Positions 29,285 through 38,783 of a stretch of DNA of 64,000 bases are shown piece by piece. Made by a program: the position numbers and the translations under genes. Position 1 is the first letter of the stretch, and each line of letters starts with the position of its first letter. The notes under the pieces were generated by a model that saw only the letters and a list, made by a program, of their open reading frames with translations, was not told the DNA's origin and made no database searches. Origin of the DNA: UMGS1933 sp045593405 (GTDB lineage: Bacteria > Bacillota > Clostridia > TANB77 > CAG-508); assembly GCA_045593405.1 (NCBI GenBank), contig JAZNWN010000004.1, positions 1 to 64,000 of the forward strand, given 5' to 3'.

Positions 29285-29303
29285 AATCGACATAATCCGA
29301 CAT
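29285..29303. promoter_or_regulatory. Tandem Spo0A-box-like sites
   Basis: ATCGACATAATCCGACATAA holds two TCGACA/CCGACA units 10 bp apart, in the order of the complement of the Spo0A box TGTCGAA with one mismatch each. A perfect box, TTCGACA, lies at 29475-29481. All are between the regulator and the kinase. Confidence 0.45.
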
Positions 29304-29330
29304 AAAAACTCATATAATTACTACCCTAAA

Positions 29331-29364
29331 ACCACCTAAGAGTAAGCCTCTTAGGTGGTATTTT
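29331..29364 (+). terminator. Terminator after the Spo0A-like gene
   Basis: ACCACCTAAGAG-TAAG-CCTCTTAGGTGGT followed by ATTTT is a perfect stem with a short T-rich tail. Confidence 0.8.
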
Positions 29365-29402
29365 GTATCTATAAGAATATAGATGCAAAGGGGGGGATTT
29401 GT

Positions 29403-29450
29403 ATGTCATGGTGGGAATGGTTTATACATTATTTTAATTTTTGGTCTTAA
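29403..29450 (+). CDS. Tryptophan-rich micro-ORF, 15 residues
   Basis: ATG at 29403 encodes MSWWEWFIHYFNFWS and stops with TAA. GGGGGGG ends 6 bp upstream and gives a strong SD. The peptide has four tryptophans with a WW pair, so it is unlike background A/T-rich translation. It lies between the terminator of the Spo0A-like gene and an AgrC-like kinase, followed by a large inverted repeat with a T run. It could be a leader peptide (a Trp-rich attenuator is possible) or an unprocessed signalling peptide. Too short for homology. Confidence 0.4.
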   Translation: MSWWEWFIHYFNFWS

Positions 29451-29484
29451 TATGTAATACCTAAAAAATTAAAATTCGACAAAT

Positions 29485-29573
29485 ATCCAATTCAATTAAT
29501 TTTATGCTTTTTATGTAGATATATTTTTGTGTATATCCAAAAATTAGTATAAATTTTTGAATTGGATTTTTTT
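29485..29573 (+). terminator. Large inverted repeat with T run before the kinase gene
   Basis: ATCCAATTCAA (29485-29495) and TTGAATTGGAT (29557-29567) are perfect complements with a 61-base A/T-rich loop, followed by TTTTTT. It could end the micro-ORF transcript or act as a regulated terminator. Spo0A box TTCGACA lies at 29475-29481. Confidence 0.5.
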
Positions 29574-29647
29574 GTAATAATTTAAACGTATTAAATTTGA
29601 CTGTTAATTTAATATATTATATAATTTGGCAATAAGAGGTGGAATAT

Positions 29648-31138
29648 ATGGAATTAATAATAATATGTAGTAAGTTTGTAAAAATGTTTATGGTGTTTTT
29701 ATTAACATACTTTGTATATATAAAAAGTACAAGTTATAAAGATAATAATAACTATAAAAATGTATTTATAATATTGTGTAGTATAAATATTTCAATAATA
29801 TATACAATTTTAATGCCATATTTTCCGACAATAATTACAGTTTTAATTTTATATATAATTTATGGGTTGATTATGAGTTTTACAATCAAATCAAAACAAA
29901 CTAATTTTAATATTATCGCATATGTATTTTCCTATATGATTGCATATGCAATATACCTTATTTCAATTGCATTATCTGGAATAATATTAGTGCCAATATT
30001 AAGTAAAAGTGAATTTACTAATCCAATAAGTTTAGTAATAATACCATGCATTGCTTATTTAATGTACCATTTAATTTTTAAATTAAAAAGATTTAGAAAT
30101 GGATTTAATTTTTTGAAAGAGAAAAGAAATTATGAAAATATAAGAAAATTTGCTATATTATTTATATGTATAATTATAGTTATTATATTTTGTTTCCCAA
30201 GAGGACTAAATGTTTTTGTTATAGAGGTATCTCTATTTTTAAGTAGTATATGCATAATTTTAAGCCTTATTATCTGGATAAAAACTCAAATTACAAATAC
30301 TTACAAAAGTAAAATGAGAGATCGTACTATTGAAATTCAAAAGACAGAAATTGATGAGAAAACTAGAGTTATTGAAGAAATAAAAGCAGAAAATCTTAAA
30401 CTTGCAACAGCTATTCATAAATATAATCATAAGTTTTCATCTTTAGAACATGCAATGAAAAATGCATTATCCTTAGATAGTAAAACAGAGTTTGCAAATG
30501 AATTATCTGTAATACTAAAAGAAGTTAAAGAAACTTCAGATAGTTTTGCTAAAGAGGTTAAAACAAATATTAATAAGCTTCCATCAACCAATATTACTGG
30601 AATTGATAATATGTTTAAGTATATGCAAGAAGAAGCTAATAAAAATAATATTAAATTGGATTTAATAATAAACGAAAGTATAAATTCTTTAATAGAAAAA
30701 ATAATTTCAAAAGAAAAATTTGAAATATTAATAGGAGACCATCTAAAAGATGCAATAATTGCAGTGAATTCAAGTGAAGCTTCATATAAAAGTATTTTGG
30801 TTACTTTAGGATTAGTAGAGAACTACTATGAATTATCTATATATGATACAGGAATAGAATTTGAAATAGAAACTTTATTAAAACTTGGAGAAGAACAAGT
30901 AACTACACATGCAAATACAGGAGGAAGTGGAATAGGATTTATGACTACATTTGAAACTCTAAAAGAATGCAAAGCAAGTTTAGTTATTGAAGAATATAAT
31001 CCAGAAACTACAAATTACACAAAATCTGTTACAATAAAATTTGATGGAAGAAATGAATACAAAATAATTTCATATAGAGCAGAAAAAATAAAGGAAAATA
31101 TAAAAGAACGAAGAATAATTATAGAAAAGTTAAAATAA
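29648..31138 (+). CDS. AgrC-like sensor histidine kinase (GHKL ATPase)
   Basis: This 496-residue protein has about six membrane helices in residues 1-210, a coiled segment, a histidine region AIHKYNHKFSSLEHAM, and a GHKL ATPase domain with G1 YDTGIEF and G2 GGSGIGFMTTFETLKECKA. This is the layout of peptide-sensing AgrC/ComD-type kinases. The N-box is unusual: DHLKDAIIA where LLDNAIEA is expected, so the Asn is replaced. ATG at 29648 follows GAGGTGG. No AgrB or AgrD is next to it. The Spo0A-like regulator upstream is its likely partner. Confidence 0.8.
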   Translation: MELIIICSKFVKMFMVFLLTYFVYIKSTSYKDNNNYKNVFIILCSINISIIYTILMPYFPTIITVLILYIIYGLIMSFTIKSKQTNFNIIAYVFSYMIAYAIYLISIALSGIILVPILSKSEFTNPISLVIIPCIAYLMYHLIFKLKRFRNGFNFLKEKRNYENIRKFAILFICIIIVIIFCFPRGLNVFVIEVSLFLSSICIILSLIIWIKTQITNTYKSKMRDRTIEIQKTEIDEKTRVIEEIKAENLKLATAIHKYNHKFSSLEHAMKNALSLDSKTEFANELSVILKEVKETSDSFAKEVKTNINKLPSTNITGIDNMFKYMQEEANKNNIKLDLIINESINSLIEKIISKEKFEILIGDHLKDAIIAVNSSEASYKSILVTLGLVENYYELSIYDTGIEFEIETLLKLGEEQVTTHANTGGSGIGFMTTFETLKECKASLVIEEYNPETTNYTKSVTIKFDGRNEYKIISYRAEKIKENIKERRIIIEKLK

Positions 31139-31217
31139 AACTGACCACTTGGTTTAGTGACATTATTAAAAAAATATTGTATAATAAATGCCAGCAATAA
31201 TTTTAGGAGGAACTTTA

Positions 31218-31892
31218 GTGAAAAGAACAAAATTAGCAGATAGAATTTTACCCACATATACAAAGGGAGAAGAAATATTTAATATGACATCACATATTGT
31301 TGGAGGAGCTTTAGGAGTTGTTATAACAACATTATGTGTTATTTTTGCAGCAATAAATCATAATGTATATGGAGTGGTTAGCGGTGCGATTTATGGAGCT
31401 ACAGTTATTCTATTGTATACAATATCTAGTATTTATCATGGTTTAAATCCAAATAGAACATCAAAAAAGGTATTTCAAATATTAGATCATTGCTCGATTT
31501 ATATACTTATTGCAGGAACATATACTCCTGTTGCATTATGTAATATAAGATCAATTAGTATCTTTTATGGTTGGTTGATTTTTGGTATAATTTGGGGAGC
31601 AGCAGTATTAGGTATAGTACTAAATGCAATAGATTTAAAAAGCACTAAAGTATTTTCAATGATATGTTATTTACTTATGGGTTGGTGTATAATTTTTAGA
31701 TTTGATTTATTATTACAGTCAATGCACAAAAATGGAGTAATACTTATGGCAGCAGGAGGAATTGCATATACAATTGGAGCAATTCTTTATGGAATAGGTA
31801 AGAAGAAAAAATATTTCCATTCTATATTCCATTTATTTATAATAATTGCAAGTTTATTACAATTTTTCTCAGTGCTATTTTATTCAATGTAA
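31218..31892 (+). CDS. Hemolysin III family membrane protein (PAQR-like)
   Basis: This 224-residue protein starts at GTG 7 bp after AGGAGG. It has seven predicted membrane helices and the conserved patterns EEIFNMTSHIVGGALG, SSIYHGL, FQILDHCSIYILIAGTYTPV and FHLFIIIAS. The family (YqfA/PAQR-related) has metal-binding His and Asp residues in these motifs. Its role is unclear despite the historic name. Confidence 0.9.
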   Translation: MKRTKLADRILPTYTKGEEIFNMTSHIVGGALGVVITTLCVIFAAINHNVYGVVSGAIYGATVILLYTISSIYHGLNPNRTSKKVFQILDHCSIYILIAGTYTPVALCNIRSISIFYGWLIFGIIWGAAVLGIVLNAIDLKSTKVFSMICYLLMGWCIIFRFDLLLQSMHKNGVILMAAGGIAYTIGAILYGIGKKKKYFHSIFHLFIIIASLLQFFSVLFYSM

Positions 31893-31976
31893 AATATATA
31901 AAAAATTAATAGGGTCATGCACTTTTATTTTTCTAGAACATATAATTTGTTATAGAAAAATGGGGGTGCATTTTAT

Positions 31977-32659
31977 TTGCTACTTTTTTTTACAGGTCTT
32001 TTAACATTTTTAAATACATCATTTTTTATGGTGGGGTATATTTCAAACAATAATTTGTTTCCAGAACCACTAACAGCAGAAGAAGAAAAAATATATTTAG
32101 AAAGATTTACAAATGGAGATGAAGAAGCAAGAAATATATTAATAGAAAAAAACTTAAGACTAGTTGCACATGTTTGTAAGAAATATAATATACCAAATTT
32201 AGACCAAGATGATTTGATTTCTATGGGAACAATAGGTCTAATAAAAGGGATAAATAGTTTTAATTTAGATAAAGGTGTAAGACTTGCAACATATGTTGCA
32301 AGATGTATAGAAAACGAAATACTAATGTATTTAAGAAGTACAAAAAAATTACGGAGCAGAAATATACTTAAATGAGCCTATAGGAAAAGACAAAGATGAT
32401 AATGAAATTACTTTAATAGATATAATAGAAAATGATGAAATGAATATAGAAGATGAAATAGATTTAAAATTAAGATTAAAAGACTTATGTGAAAAAATGA
32501 AAAAAGTATTAAAAGGAAGAGAAAAACTAATAATAGAATTAAGATTTGGTTTACGGAGGGAAAAAACCAAAAACACAAAATGAAGTAGCAGAAATTTTAG
32601 GGATATCACGTTCATATGTATCTAGAATAGAGAAAAAAGCAATAGGTAAATTAAAATAA
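31977..32659 (+). CDS. sigK: Sporulation sigma factor, SigK-like, needs two +1 shifts at CGG
   Basis: The gene reads as join(31977..32351, 32353..32553, 32555..32659), 226 residues. The TTG start gives a hydrophobic pro-sequence, then GYISNNNLFPEPLTAEEEK as in SigK/SigE. Region 2 (IEKNLRLVAHVCKKY, DLISMGTIGLIKGI) is intact. Skipping C at 32352 gives KKLGAEIYLNEPIGKDKDDN; skipping C at 32554 gives LRFGLGGKKPKTQNEVAEIL and a region 4 HTH ending SRSYVSRIEKKAIGK. Frame 0 would end at 132 residues, before region 4, so no functional sigma factor. It would control late mother-cell genes. Confidence 0.9.
32352..32355 (+). other. +1 frameshift site CGGA, first in sigK
   Basis: The context is TTA-C-GGA-GCA. 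The CGG follows codon 125. It lies between sigma regions 2 and 3. Confidence 0.9.
32554..32557 (+). other. +1 frameshift site CGGA, second in sigK
   Basis: The context is TTA-C-GGA-GGG, 67 codons after the first site. It restores the LRFGLGGKKPKTQ segment before the region 4 HTH. Confidence 0.9.
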
Positions 32660-32702
32660 AAAATATCCTAAGAAATTTATTAATTAATAAATTTCTTAGG
32701 AT
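32656..32702 (-). terminator. Terminator for the minus-strand gene at 32715
   Basis: TATCCTAAGAAATTTATTA / TAATAAATTTCTTAGGATA is a perfect long stem. On the minus strand it is followed by TTTTTTA. It may also help end sigK. Confidence 0.8.
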
Positions 32703-32714
32703 AAAAAGGGTATT

Positions 32715-32942
32715 TTATTGATTACCATATTTGGCGTAGCAAGCTTTTGCATGCCAAGTTCCTGATTTGGTTTGTTCGATTATTACATCAATTACAATCC
32801 AATTATCAGATGCAGGACATTCAGTTTGTCTAATGACTTTTAATACCCTACGAGCTTCTTCTTTAGAAGCTTTTTCAGGAGTGTGAACAATAAACTCATG
32901 TAAAAGTTTTTTGCGTCCAAGTTTCCGGGGTGCTTTTTTCAT
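32715..32942 (-). CDS. Small basic protein, AKY-family paralogue A
   Basis: I do not recognise this 75-residue protein. ATG follows AAGGAG. It matches the protein at 33575 in order and spacing: a KK start, a TPEK/SPEK motif, and C-terminal SGTWHAKACYAKYG. Codon 6 is CGG read as Arg in frame (32925-32927), along with CGT, CGA and GC-richer codons, unlike neighbouring genes. That suggests recent transfer or a decoding conflict. Confidence 0.6.
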   Translation of the reverse strand: MKKAPRKLGRKKLLHEFIVHTPEKASKEEARRVLKVIRQTECPASDNWIVIDVIIEQTKSGTWHAKACYAKYGNQ

Positions 32943-33011
32943 AATGATACGCTCCTTTTTAAATATTTTATATAAAATATTATATCAAAGTCTACATAAA
33001 AAATCAAATTC

Positions 33012-33471
33012 TTATCTGTTTAACAAATATATTCCTATATTCAAATATGTTGCAAAAGCAGTCCATAAAATATATGGAATTTGAAGTAAGCCAGCAAGTT
33101 TGTTTTTTTTGTAAAATCTAACAGTCATAATTATGACAAGCGCTAATAAAAATAAAATCCATATAAAAGCAAATAAGCGCCATTTAAGTACAAAGAAAAT
33201 AATAGACCATAAAGCATTTACGAATAATTGTAAATAGTAAATAGTATTGATATTAGAATTTACTAATCCATTAACATCTAAAATTCCATAAGACACTCCC
33301 ATTAAAGTATAAAGAATAGTCCAAACAATAGGAAAAAGTATACTTGGTGGTGACAGTGGTGGTTGTTGCAGAGAGTTGTAATCTATAAAATTAGATGTAA
33401 TAAACCCGAACGATGCCTCCTACAATAAGTGGAATAAGAATTGCTTTTAAAAAAGTTTTAAAATTAGACAT
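33012..33471 (-). CDS. tspO: TspO/MBR family protein, needs a +1 shift at CGG
   Basis: The gene reads as complement(join(33012..33407, 33409..33471)), 152 residues. ATG follows GAGGTAT. Five membrane helices are predicted. Skipping the C at 33408 links KAILIPLIVGGIV to GFITSNFIDY and then the TspO signature PPLSPPSILFPIVWTILYTL. TspO proteins bind porphyrins and other small hydrophobic ligands in the membrane. Frame 0 ends after 26 residues. Confidence 0.9.
33405..33408 (-). other. +1 frameshift site CGGG in tspO
   Basis: The context on the minus strand is GTT-C-GGG-TTT, after codon 21. It is the only site in the window with GGG as the restored glycine codon. Confidence 0.9.
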
Positions 33472-33518
33472 ATATACCTCCTTTAAACTATTATATTAGG
33501 CTTGTTTTAAAATATACA

Positions 33519-33568
33519 TAAAAAATCCACCCTAGCAAATTTGTCAATTGACGCATTTGCTAGGGTGG
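33519..33568 (-). terminator. Terminator for the minus-strand gene at 33575
   Basis: CCACCCTAGCAAAT / ATTTGCTAGGGTGG is a perfect 14-bp stem, followed by TTTTTT on the minus strand. Confidence 0.85.
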
Positions 33569-33574
33569 TTGACT

Positions 33575-33793
33575 TTAAGAGTACTTAGCATGATGACGTA
33601 CAGCATGCCATTTTCCGTTAGGGAGCTTTTCCACATATCCCTCGAGCTCGACCCAGCCGCAATCGCTGGAATGGGCTATACGGATATTTCTTAAAGTATG
33701 GAGAGCAGAACCCTCAGTGTCTTTTTCGGGAGAGATAAAAGTCTCCTCATAAATTTTTTTCTTGCCATTATGGGTTTCAGGTGCGTTTGCCAT
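33575..33793 (-). CDS. Small protein, AKY-family paralogue B
   Basis: This 72-residue protein starts at ATG 8 bp after AAAGGAG. It shares SPEK, a central hydrophobic strand and the C-terminal NGKWHAVRHHAKY with the paralogue at 32715. The fold may be a small beta protein. Codon use (CTC, GTC, CGT, TGC, GGC) is richer in G+C than neighbours. Function unknown. The two paralogues flank tspO. Confidence 0.6.
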   Translation of the reverse strand: MANAPETHNGKKKIYEETFISPEKDTEGSALHTLRNIRIAHSSDCGWVELEGYVEKLPNGKWHAVRHHAKYS

Positions 33794-33939
33794 GGTGATT
33801 TCTCCTTTCAAAATTAAATTTAGATAATAATATTATATCATAATTAACATAAAAACTCAAATGAGCGTAAAATATGAAAAAGAATATTGAAAATATTGTA
33901 AAAATATATTACAATATAGCATAGTTTGGAGGAATAATC

Positions 33940-35313
33940 GTGAGCCAGAAAAAAGTACAAGAACAATTAGAATTTATAGAAAAAGTAAAAGAATTAAATA
34001 AAGGAAAAAAACTATATTACAATATATTAACAATGGGTTGTCAATTAAATGAAAATGATTCAGAAAAAATAAGTGGAATGGCAACAAAAATGGGATATGT
34101 TTATACAGAAGATTTAGAAAAAGCAAATATATATATTATAAATACTTGTTGCGTACGCGAAAATGCAGAAGAAAAGCTTTTTGGAAAACTTGGAGAACTT
34201 AAAAAGCTAAGAGAAAAAAATAAATCTATAATAGTACTTTGTGGATGTATGATGCAAGAAAAACATATACAAGAAAAACTAAAACAAAGTTATCCATATG
34301 TAGATATTATATTTGGAACACATACATTACATAAATTTCCAGAAGATGTTTATAAAATATTAATAGAAAGAAAAAAAGTAAAAGATGTTATAGATATAGA
34401 TGGAGAAGTTTATGAAGGACTTCCAATAAAAAGAAATGATAATAAAAGAGCGTCTGTAACCATAATGTACGGATGTGACAATTTTTGTTCATATTGTATA
34501 GTTCCCTATGTTAGAGGGAGAGAAAGAAGTAGAAAACCAGAGGATATTTTAAAAGAAATAGAACAACTAGCTAAAGAAGGTTATAAAGAGATAACATTAC
34601 TTGGACAAAATGTAAATTCATATAAACCACAAGAAGATTATGGATTTGCTAATCTTTTAGAAGATGTTGAAAAAGTAGAAGGGATAGAAATAATAAAATT
34701 TATATCTCCACATCCAAAAGATTTTACAGATGATGTTATAGAAGCTATAGCAAAAAGTAAAAAAGTATCACGATTACTACATGTGCCTTTGCAAGCTGGA
34801 AGTACAGCGGTTTTAAAGAAAATGAATAGAAAATATACTAAAGAACACTACTTAAATTTAATAGAAAAAATAAAAAATAAAGTTCCAGATGTATTATTTT
34901 CAACAGATATAATAGTAGGATTTCCAGAAGAAACTGAAGAAGACTTTGAAGAGACTCTAGATGTTGTAAGAAAAGTAAATTTTGAGCAAATATTTATGTT
35001 TATATATTCTCGAAGGGTTGGAACAGTAGCAGATAAAATGGAAAATCAAATTCCAGAAGAAATAAAACATAAAAGATTTAATAGATTAAAAGAACTTTTT
35101 GAAAAACAAGTAGAAGAAAACAACAAAAAATATGTGAATACAGTTCAGAAAGTTCTAGTAGAAGGATATAGTAAAACAAACGACAAAATGCTTACAGGAA
35201 GAACAAATAGTAATAAAGTAGTAATTTTTGATGGCTCAGAGGATTTAATAGGACAAGTTATTAACCTAGCAATAGTATCTGAACACAAGTGGTACCTAAA
35301 AGGAAAAATATAA
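33940..35313 (+). CDS. miaB: tRNA-2-methylthio-N6-dimethylallyladenosine synthase MiaB
   Basis: This 457-residue radical-SAM methylthiotransferase starts at GTG after TTGGAGG. The N-terminal MTTase domain has cysteines in TMGCQLNENDSE, NTCCVRENAEEK and LCGCMMQEKH. The radical SAM cluster motif is CDNFCSYCIVPYVRGRERSR. A TRAM domain ends the protein. MiaB methylthiolates i6A37 made by MiaA. An in-frame CGC (GTA CGC GAA) shows that CGC is read as Arg. mutS follows 37 bp later. Confidence 0.96.
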   Translation: MSQKKVQEQLEFIEKVKELNKGKKLYYNILTMGCQLNENDSEKISGMATKMGYVYTEDLEKANIYIINTCCVRENAEEKLFGKLGELKKLREKNKSIIVLCGCMMQEKHIQEKLKQSYPYVDIIFGTHTLHKFPEDVYKILIERKKVKDVIDIDGEVYEGLPIKRNDNKRASVTIMYGCDNFCSYCIVPYVRGRERSRKPEDILKEIEQLAKEGYKEITLLGQNVNSYKPQEDYGFANLLEDVEKVEGIEIIKFISPHPKDFTDDVIEAIAKSKKVSRLLHVPLQAGSTAVLKKMNRKYTKEHYLNLIEKIKNKVPDVLFSTDIIVGFPEETEEDFEETLDVVRKVNFEQIFMFIYSRRVGTVADKMENQIPEEIKHKRFNRLKELFEKQVEENNKKYVNTVQKVLVEGYSKTNDKMLTGRTNSNKVVIFDGSEDLIGQVINLAIVSEHKWYLKGKI

Positions 35314-35350
35314 TTACGACAGAATAAATTGATAAAAAGGAATGATATAA

Positions 35351-37961
35351 ATGGCAGAATTTTCTCCAATGATGCAACATTATTTAGATACAAAAGAAAA
35401 ATACAAAGATTGCATATTATTTTATAGATTAGGAGACTTCTATGAAATGTTTTTTGAAGATGCAAAAACAGCTGCAAGAGAACTAGAAATAACATTAACA
35501 GGAAAAGAATGTGGACAGCCAGAACGTGCACCTATGGCGGGAGTCCCTTTTCATGCTGCAGAAAATTATATTTCAAGACTAATTGAAAAAGGATATAAGG
35601 TAGCAATATGTGAGCAATTAGAAGATCCAAAAACTACTAAAGGAATGGTAAAAAGAGATGTTGTAAGGGTTGTAACACCAGGCACAGTAATGGAAGCAAA
35701 TTTGCTAGACGAAAAGAAAAATAACTATATAATGTCAGTTTTTAAAAAAGGAATATATTTTGGACTTGCTATATGTGACATTACAACAGGGGATTTTTAT
35801 ACAAGTAAAATTATGGGAGAAAACAACTATGCAGCACTTATAGATGAAATTTCTAAATTTAATCCGGCAGAGATTATAGTAAATAAAATGTTATTTGATT
35901 CTTCAGAAGAAATTACAGGGATAAGAAAAAGATTTGGTGCATATATAACAAATCTTGGGGAAGAAGCATTTAAAGAAGATGTAGAAATACTTTTAGAAAA
36001 TTATACATTTATTGAAAATGAAAGGAAACTAGAGAATCTTGAGAATTATTTATTAGAAGTATCAAGTATAAATGCTCTTTTAGATTATTTAAATCAAACA
36101 CAAAAAATGAAATTGGAGCATATAAACTCAATTCATGTATATAGCACAAACAGATATATGGCATTAGATATAACAGCAAGAAGAAATTTAGAACTTACAG
36201 AAAGAATGCATGATAAATCTAAAAAGGGAACTCTTCTTTGGGTACTAGATAAAACACTAACATCAATGGGAGGAAGACTTTTAAGAAGATGGATAAATGA
36301 GCCATTAGTAAATGTAAGTGAAATAAACAATAGATTAGAAACAGTTGAAGAATTAAAAGATAACATAATTTTAAGAGGGGAGATTTCAAATAATTTAAAA
36401 TATGTATATGATATAGAAAGACTTGTTCGGAAAAATTGCATATGGTAACTGTAATGCAAGAGACTTAATATCATTAAAAAATTCTTTAAAACAGCTACCT
36501 GAAATAAAACATATGCTAAAAAATACTAGTTCAAATATGCTTAAAAACATATATTCTGACTTAGACTTATGTGAAGATTTATTTGAATTAATAGAAAAAG
36601 CAATAGTTGAAGAACCACCAATTACTATAACAGAAGGTGGAATAATAAAAAAAGGTTATAATGAAGAAGTAGACGAATTAAAGAAAGCAACAACAGAAGG
36701 AAAGAACTGGTTATTAGAATTAGAAGCAAGAGAAAAAGAAGAAACCGGCATAAAAAACTTGAAAGTAGGATTTAATAAGGTTTTTGGTTATTTCTTTGAG
36801 GTGACAAAATCATATTTAAGTTTAGTACCAGACAGATTTATTAGAAAACAAACATTAACAAATGCAGAAAGATACATAACAGAAGAATTAACAGAACTTG
36901 AAACTAAAATATTAGGTTCAGAAGATAGAATAGTAACATTAGAATATGATTTATTTGTAGAAATAAGAAAGATTTTAGCAGCAAATATTGCAAGACTACA
37001 AAAAACAGCAAATATAATAGCAATTTTAGATACATTAATTGCATTTGCAACTGTTGCAGAGGATATGAACTATGTAAAACCAAGTGTTGATGATAGTGGT
37101 ATTTTAGACATAAAAGGCGGACGTCATCCAGTAATAGAAAAAATGATAGACATAGGAAGCTTTGTAGATAATGACACATATTTGGATAAATCAGAAGATA
37201 GATTAGCAATAATTACAGGACCTAATATGGCAGGAAAATCTACATATATGAGACAAGTAGCATTAATTACATTAATGGCTCAAATAGGCTCATTTATTCC
37301 TGCGTCATCTGCAAGAATTGGTGTTGTAGACAAAATATTTACAAGAGTTGGAGCATCAGATGATTTGAGTATGGGACAAAGTACATTTATGGTAGAGATG
37401 ATGGAGGTCGCAACAATACTTCGAGAAGCAACTCCAAATAGTTTAGTAATACTAGATGAAATAGGAAGAGGCACATCAACATATGATGGTTTGTCAATTG
37501 CATGGGCAGTTGTAGAACATGTAGCAAATAAAGAAAAGTGTGGGGCAAAAACATTATTTGCAACACACTACCATGAACTTACAGAATTAGAAGATAAAAT
37601 TAAAGGTGTTAAAAATTATTCTATAGCAGTAAGAGAAAAAGGTGAAGATGTAATTTTCTTAAGAAAAATAGTTCCAGGAGGAACAGACGAGAGCTATGGA
37701 ATACATGTTGCAAAACTTGCAGGTGTACCACAAACTGTCGTAAAAAGGTCTAATGAAATTCTGAAATCCTTAGAAAGAAAAAGTATGCTAGGAAATAAAA
37801 ATATAGAAAAAGAAAATAAGAAAGTAATGGCTGGGCAATTAGATTTATATAATTATAAATTAGCAGAAATAGCACATGAATTAGATAAAGTAAATTTAAA
37901 CGAACTAACGCCAATAGATGCTTTAAATATACTATCAAAAATGAAAGATAAAATGAGATAG
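35351..37961 (+). CDS. mutS: DNA mismatch repair protein MutS, needs a +1 shift at CGG
   Basis: The gene reads as join(35351..36427, 36429..37961), 869 residues. The mismatch-reading motif GDFYEMFFEDAK is at about 31. The ATPase has Walker A GPNMAGKSTYMRQ, Walker B LVILDEIGRGTSTYDG and TLFATHYHELTELE. Frame 0 ends at 365 residues. Skipping the C at 36428 joins YDIERLVGKIAYGNCNARDL in the core lever domain, a conserved family stretch. Two frame pieces overlap, as expected for a +1 shift rather than gene decay, and both halves are otherwise intact. MutL is at 10703. Confidence 0.95.
36428..36431 (+). other. +1 frameshift site CGGA in mutS
   Basis: The context is GTT-C-GGA-AAA, after codon 359. 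The restored residues are the conserved RLVGK segment of the lever domain. Confidence 0.93.
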
Positions 37962-38086
37962 AAAAATTTTCTATTGATATAAATTAGTTTTCATGATATA
38001 TTTATTTTATAAGATGTTGAGACGATTAACAGTTATTCACCAAATTCAAAAATTGACTAAAAAATATAGAATTAGGGGGAAATCAA

Positions 38087-38767
38087 ATGAAAAAAACAAT
38101 TGGACTAATAATTATATTATTATTAACACTAATAACACTTACAGGATGTGCTGAGATTAATTATGAAGTTGAAGTTAATAAAGATGGCTCAGGAGAGATT
38201 TCGTATATATATGGTATTTCAAAAGAAATACTAAAACAATTAAATGTTTCTGCAGAAGACATGGTAGCTTCAATGAAGGAGCAAGCTGAAGAAAGCGAGT
38301 ACCAAGTAGAAGCTTATGAAGATGAGGATATATCAGGATTTAAAGCATATAAACATATAGAAGATTTAACTAAAGATTTTTCTTTGCAAGAAGCTTTTGG
38401 AGAAGAATATGTTAAAGATAGTGAGAATAATGGAATAAAAATTGAAAAAGGTTTATTTGTTACAAAATATTCACAAAATGCTGAAATAGATCTAACTAAT
38501 TTAAATGAAGAAGAGCAAAATGTAACAATGACTTATCAAATTGGATTACCAGCTAAAGCAAAAATAAATAATGCTACAGAAACTCTTGATAAAGGAAAAA
38601 CATTAAAATGGAATTTGACAGGTGGAGAAATAAATAAAATAGAATTTGTAGCACAGGAAATAAATATTTTATTATTAATAATTATAGTAATATTGGTAAT
38701 AGTAGTAGTTGCTATAGTAATATTTATAATTTTAAGAAAAAAACATGCAACAAAAAAAGAAAATTAA
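38087..38767 (+). CDS. Lipoprotein with C-terminal membrane anchor (LppM-like)
   Basis: This 226-residue protein has a lipoprotein signal ending LITLTGC, a beta-rich extracellular domain that begins INYEVEVNKDGSGEISYIYG, and a C-terminal membrane helix (about 196-216) with a basic tail. The domain order resembles LppM/DUF3153-type lipoproteins of Gram-positive bacteria. Function unknown. A candidate promoter TTGACT lies at 38053. Confidence 0.65.
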   Translation: MKKTIGLIIILLLTLITLTGCAEINYEVEVNKDGSGEISYIYGISKEILKQLNVSAEDMVASMKEQAEESEYQVEAYEDEDISGFKAYKHIEDLTKDFSLQEAFGEEYVKDSENNGIKIEKGLFVTKYSQNAEIDLTNLNEEEQNVTMTYQIGLPAKAKINNATETLDKGKTLKWNLTGGEINKIEFVAQEINILLLIIIVILVIVVVAIVIFIILRKKHATKKEN

Positions 38768-38783
38768 CATATAATAATAATAT

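Noticed and set aside
35351..37961. Treating mutS (and the other ten split genes) as pseudogenes
   Set aside because: All breaks are the same single C before GGN, both parts are otherwise intact with conserved motifs, and many of the genes are essential. Decay would give mixed lesions.
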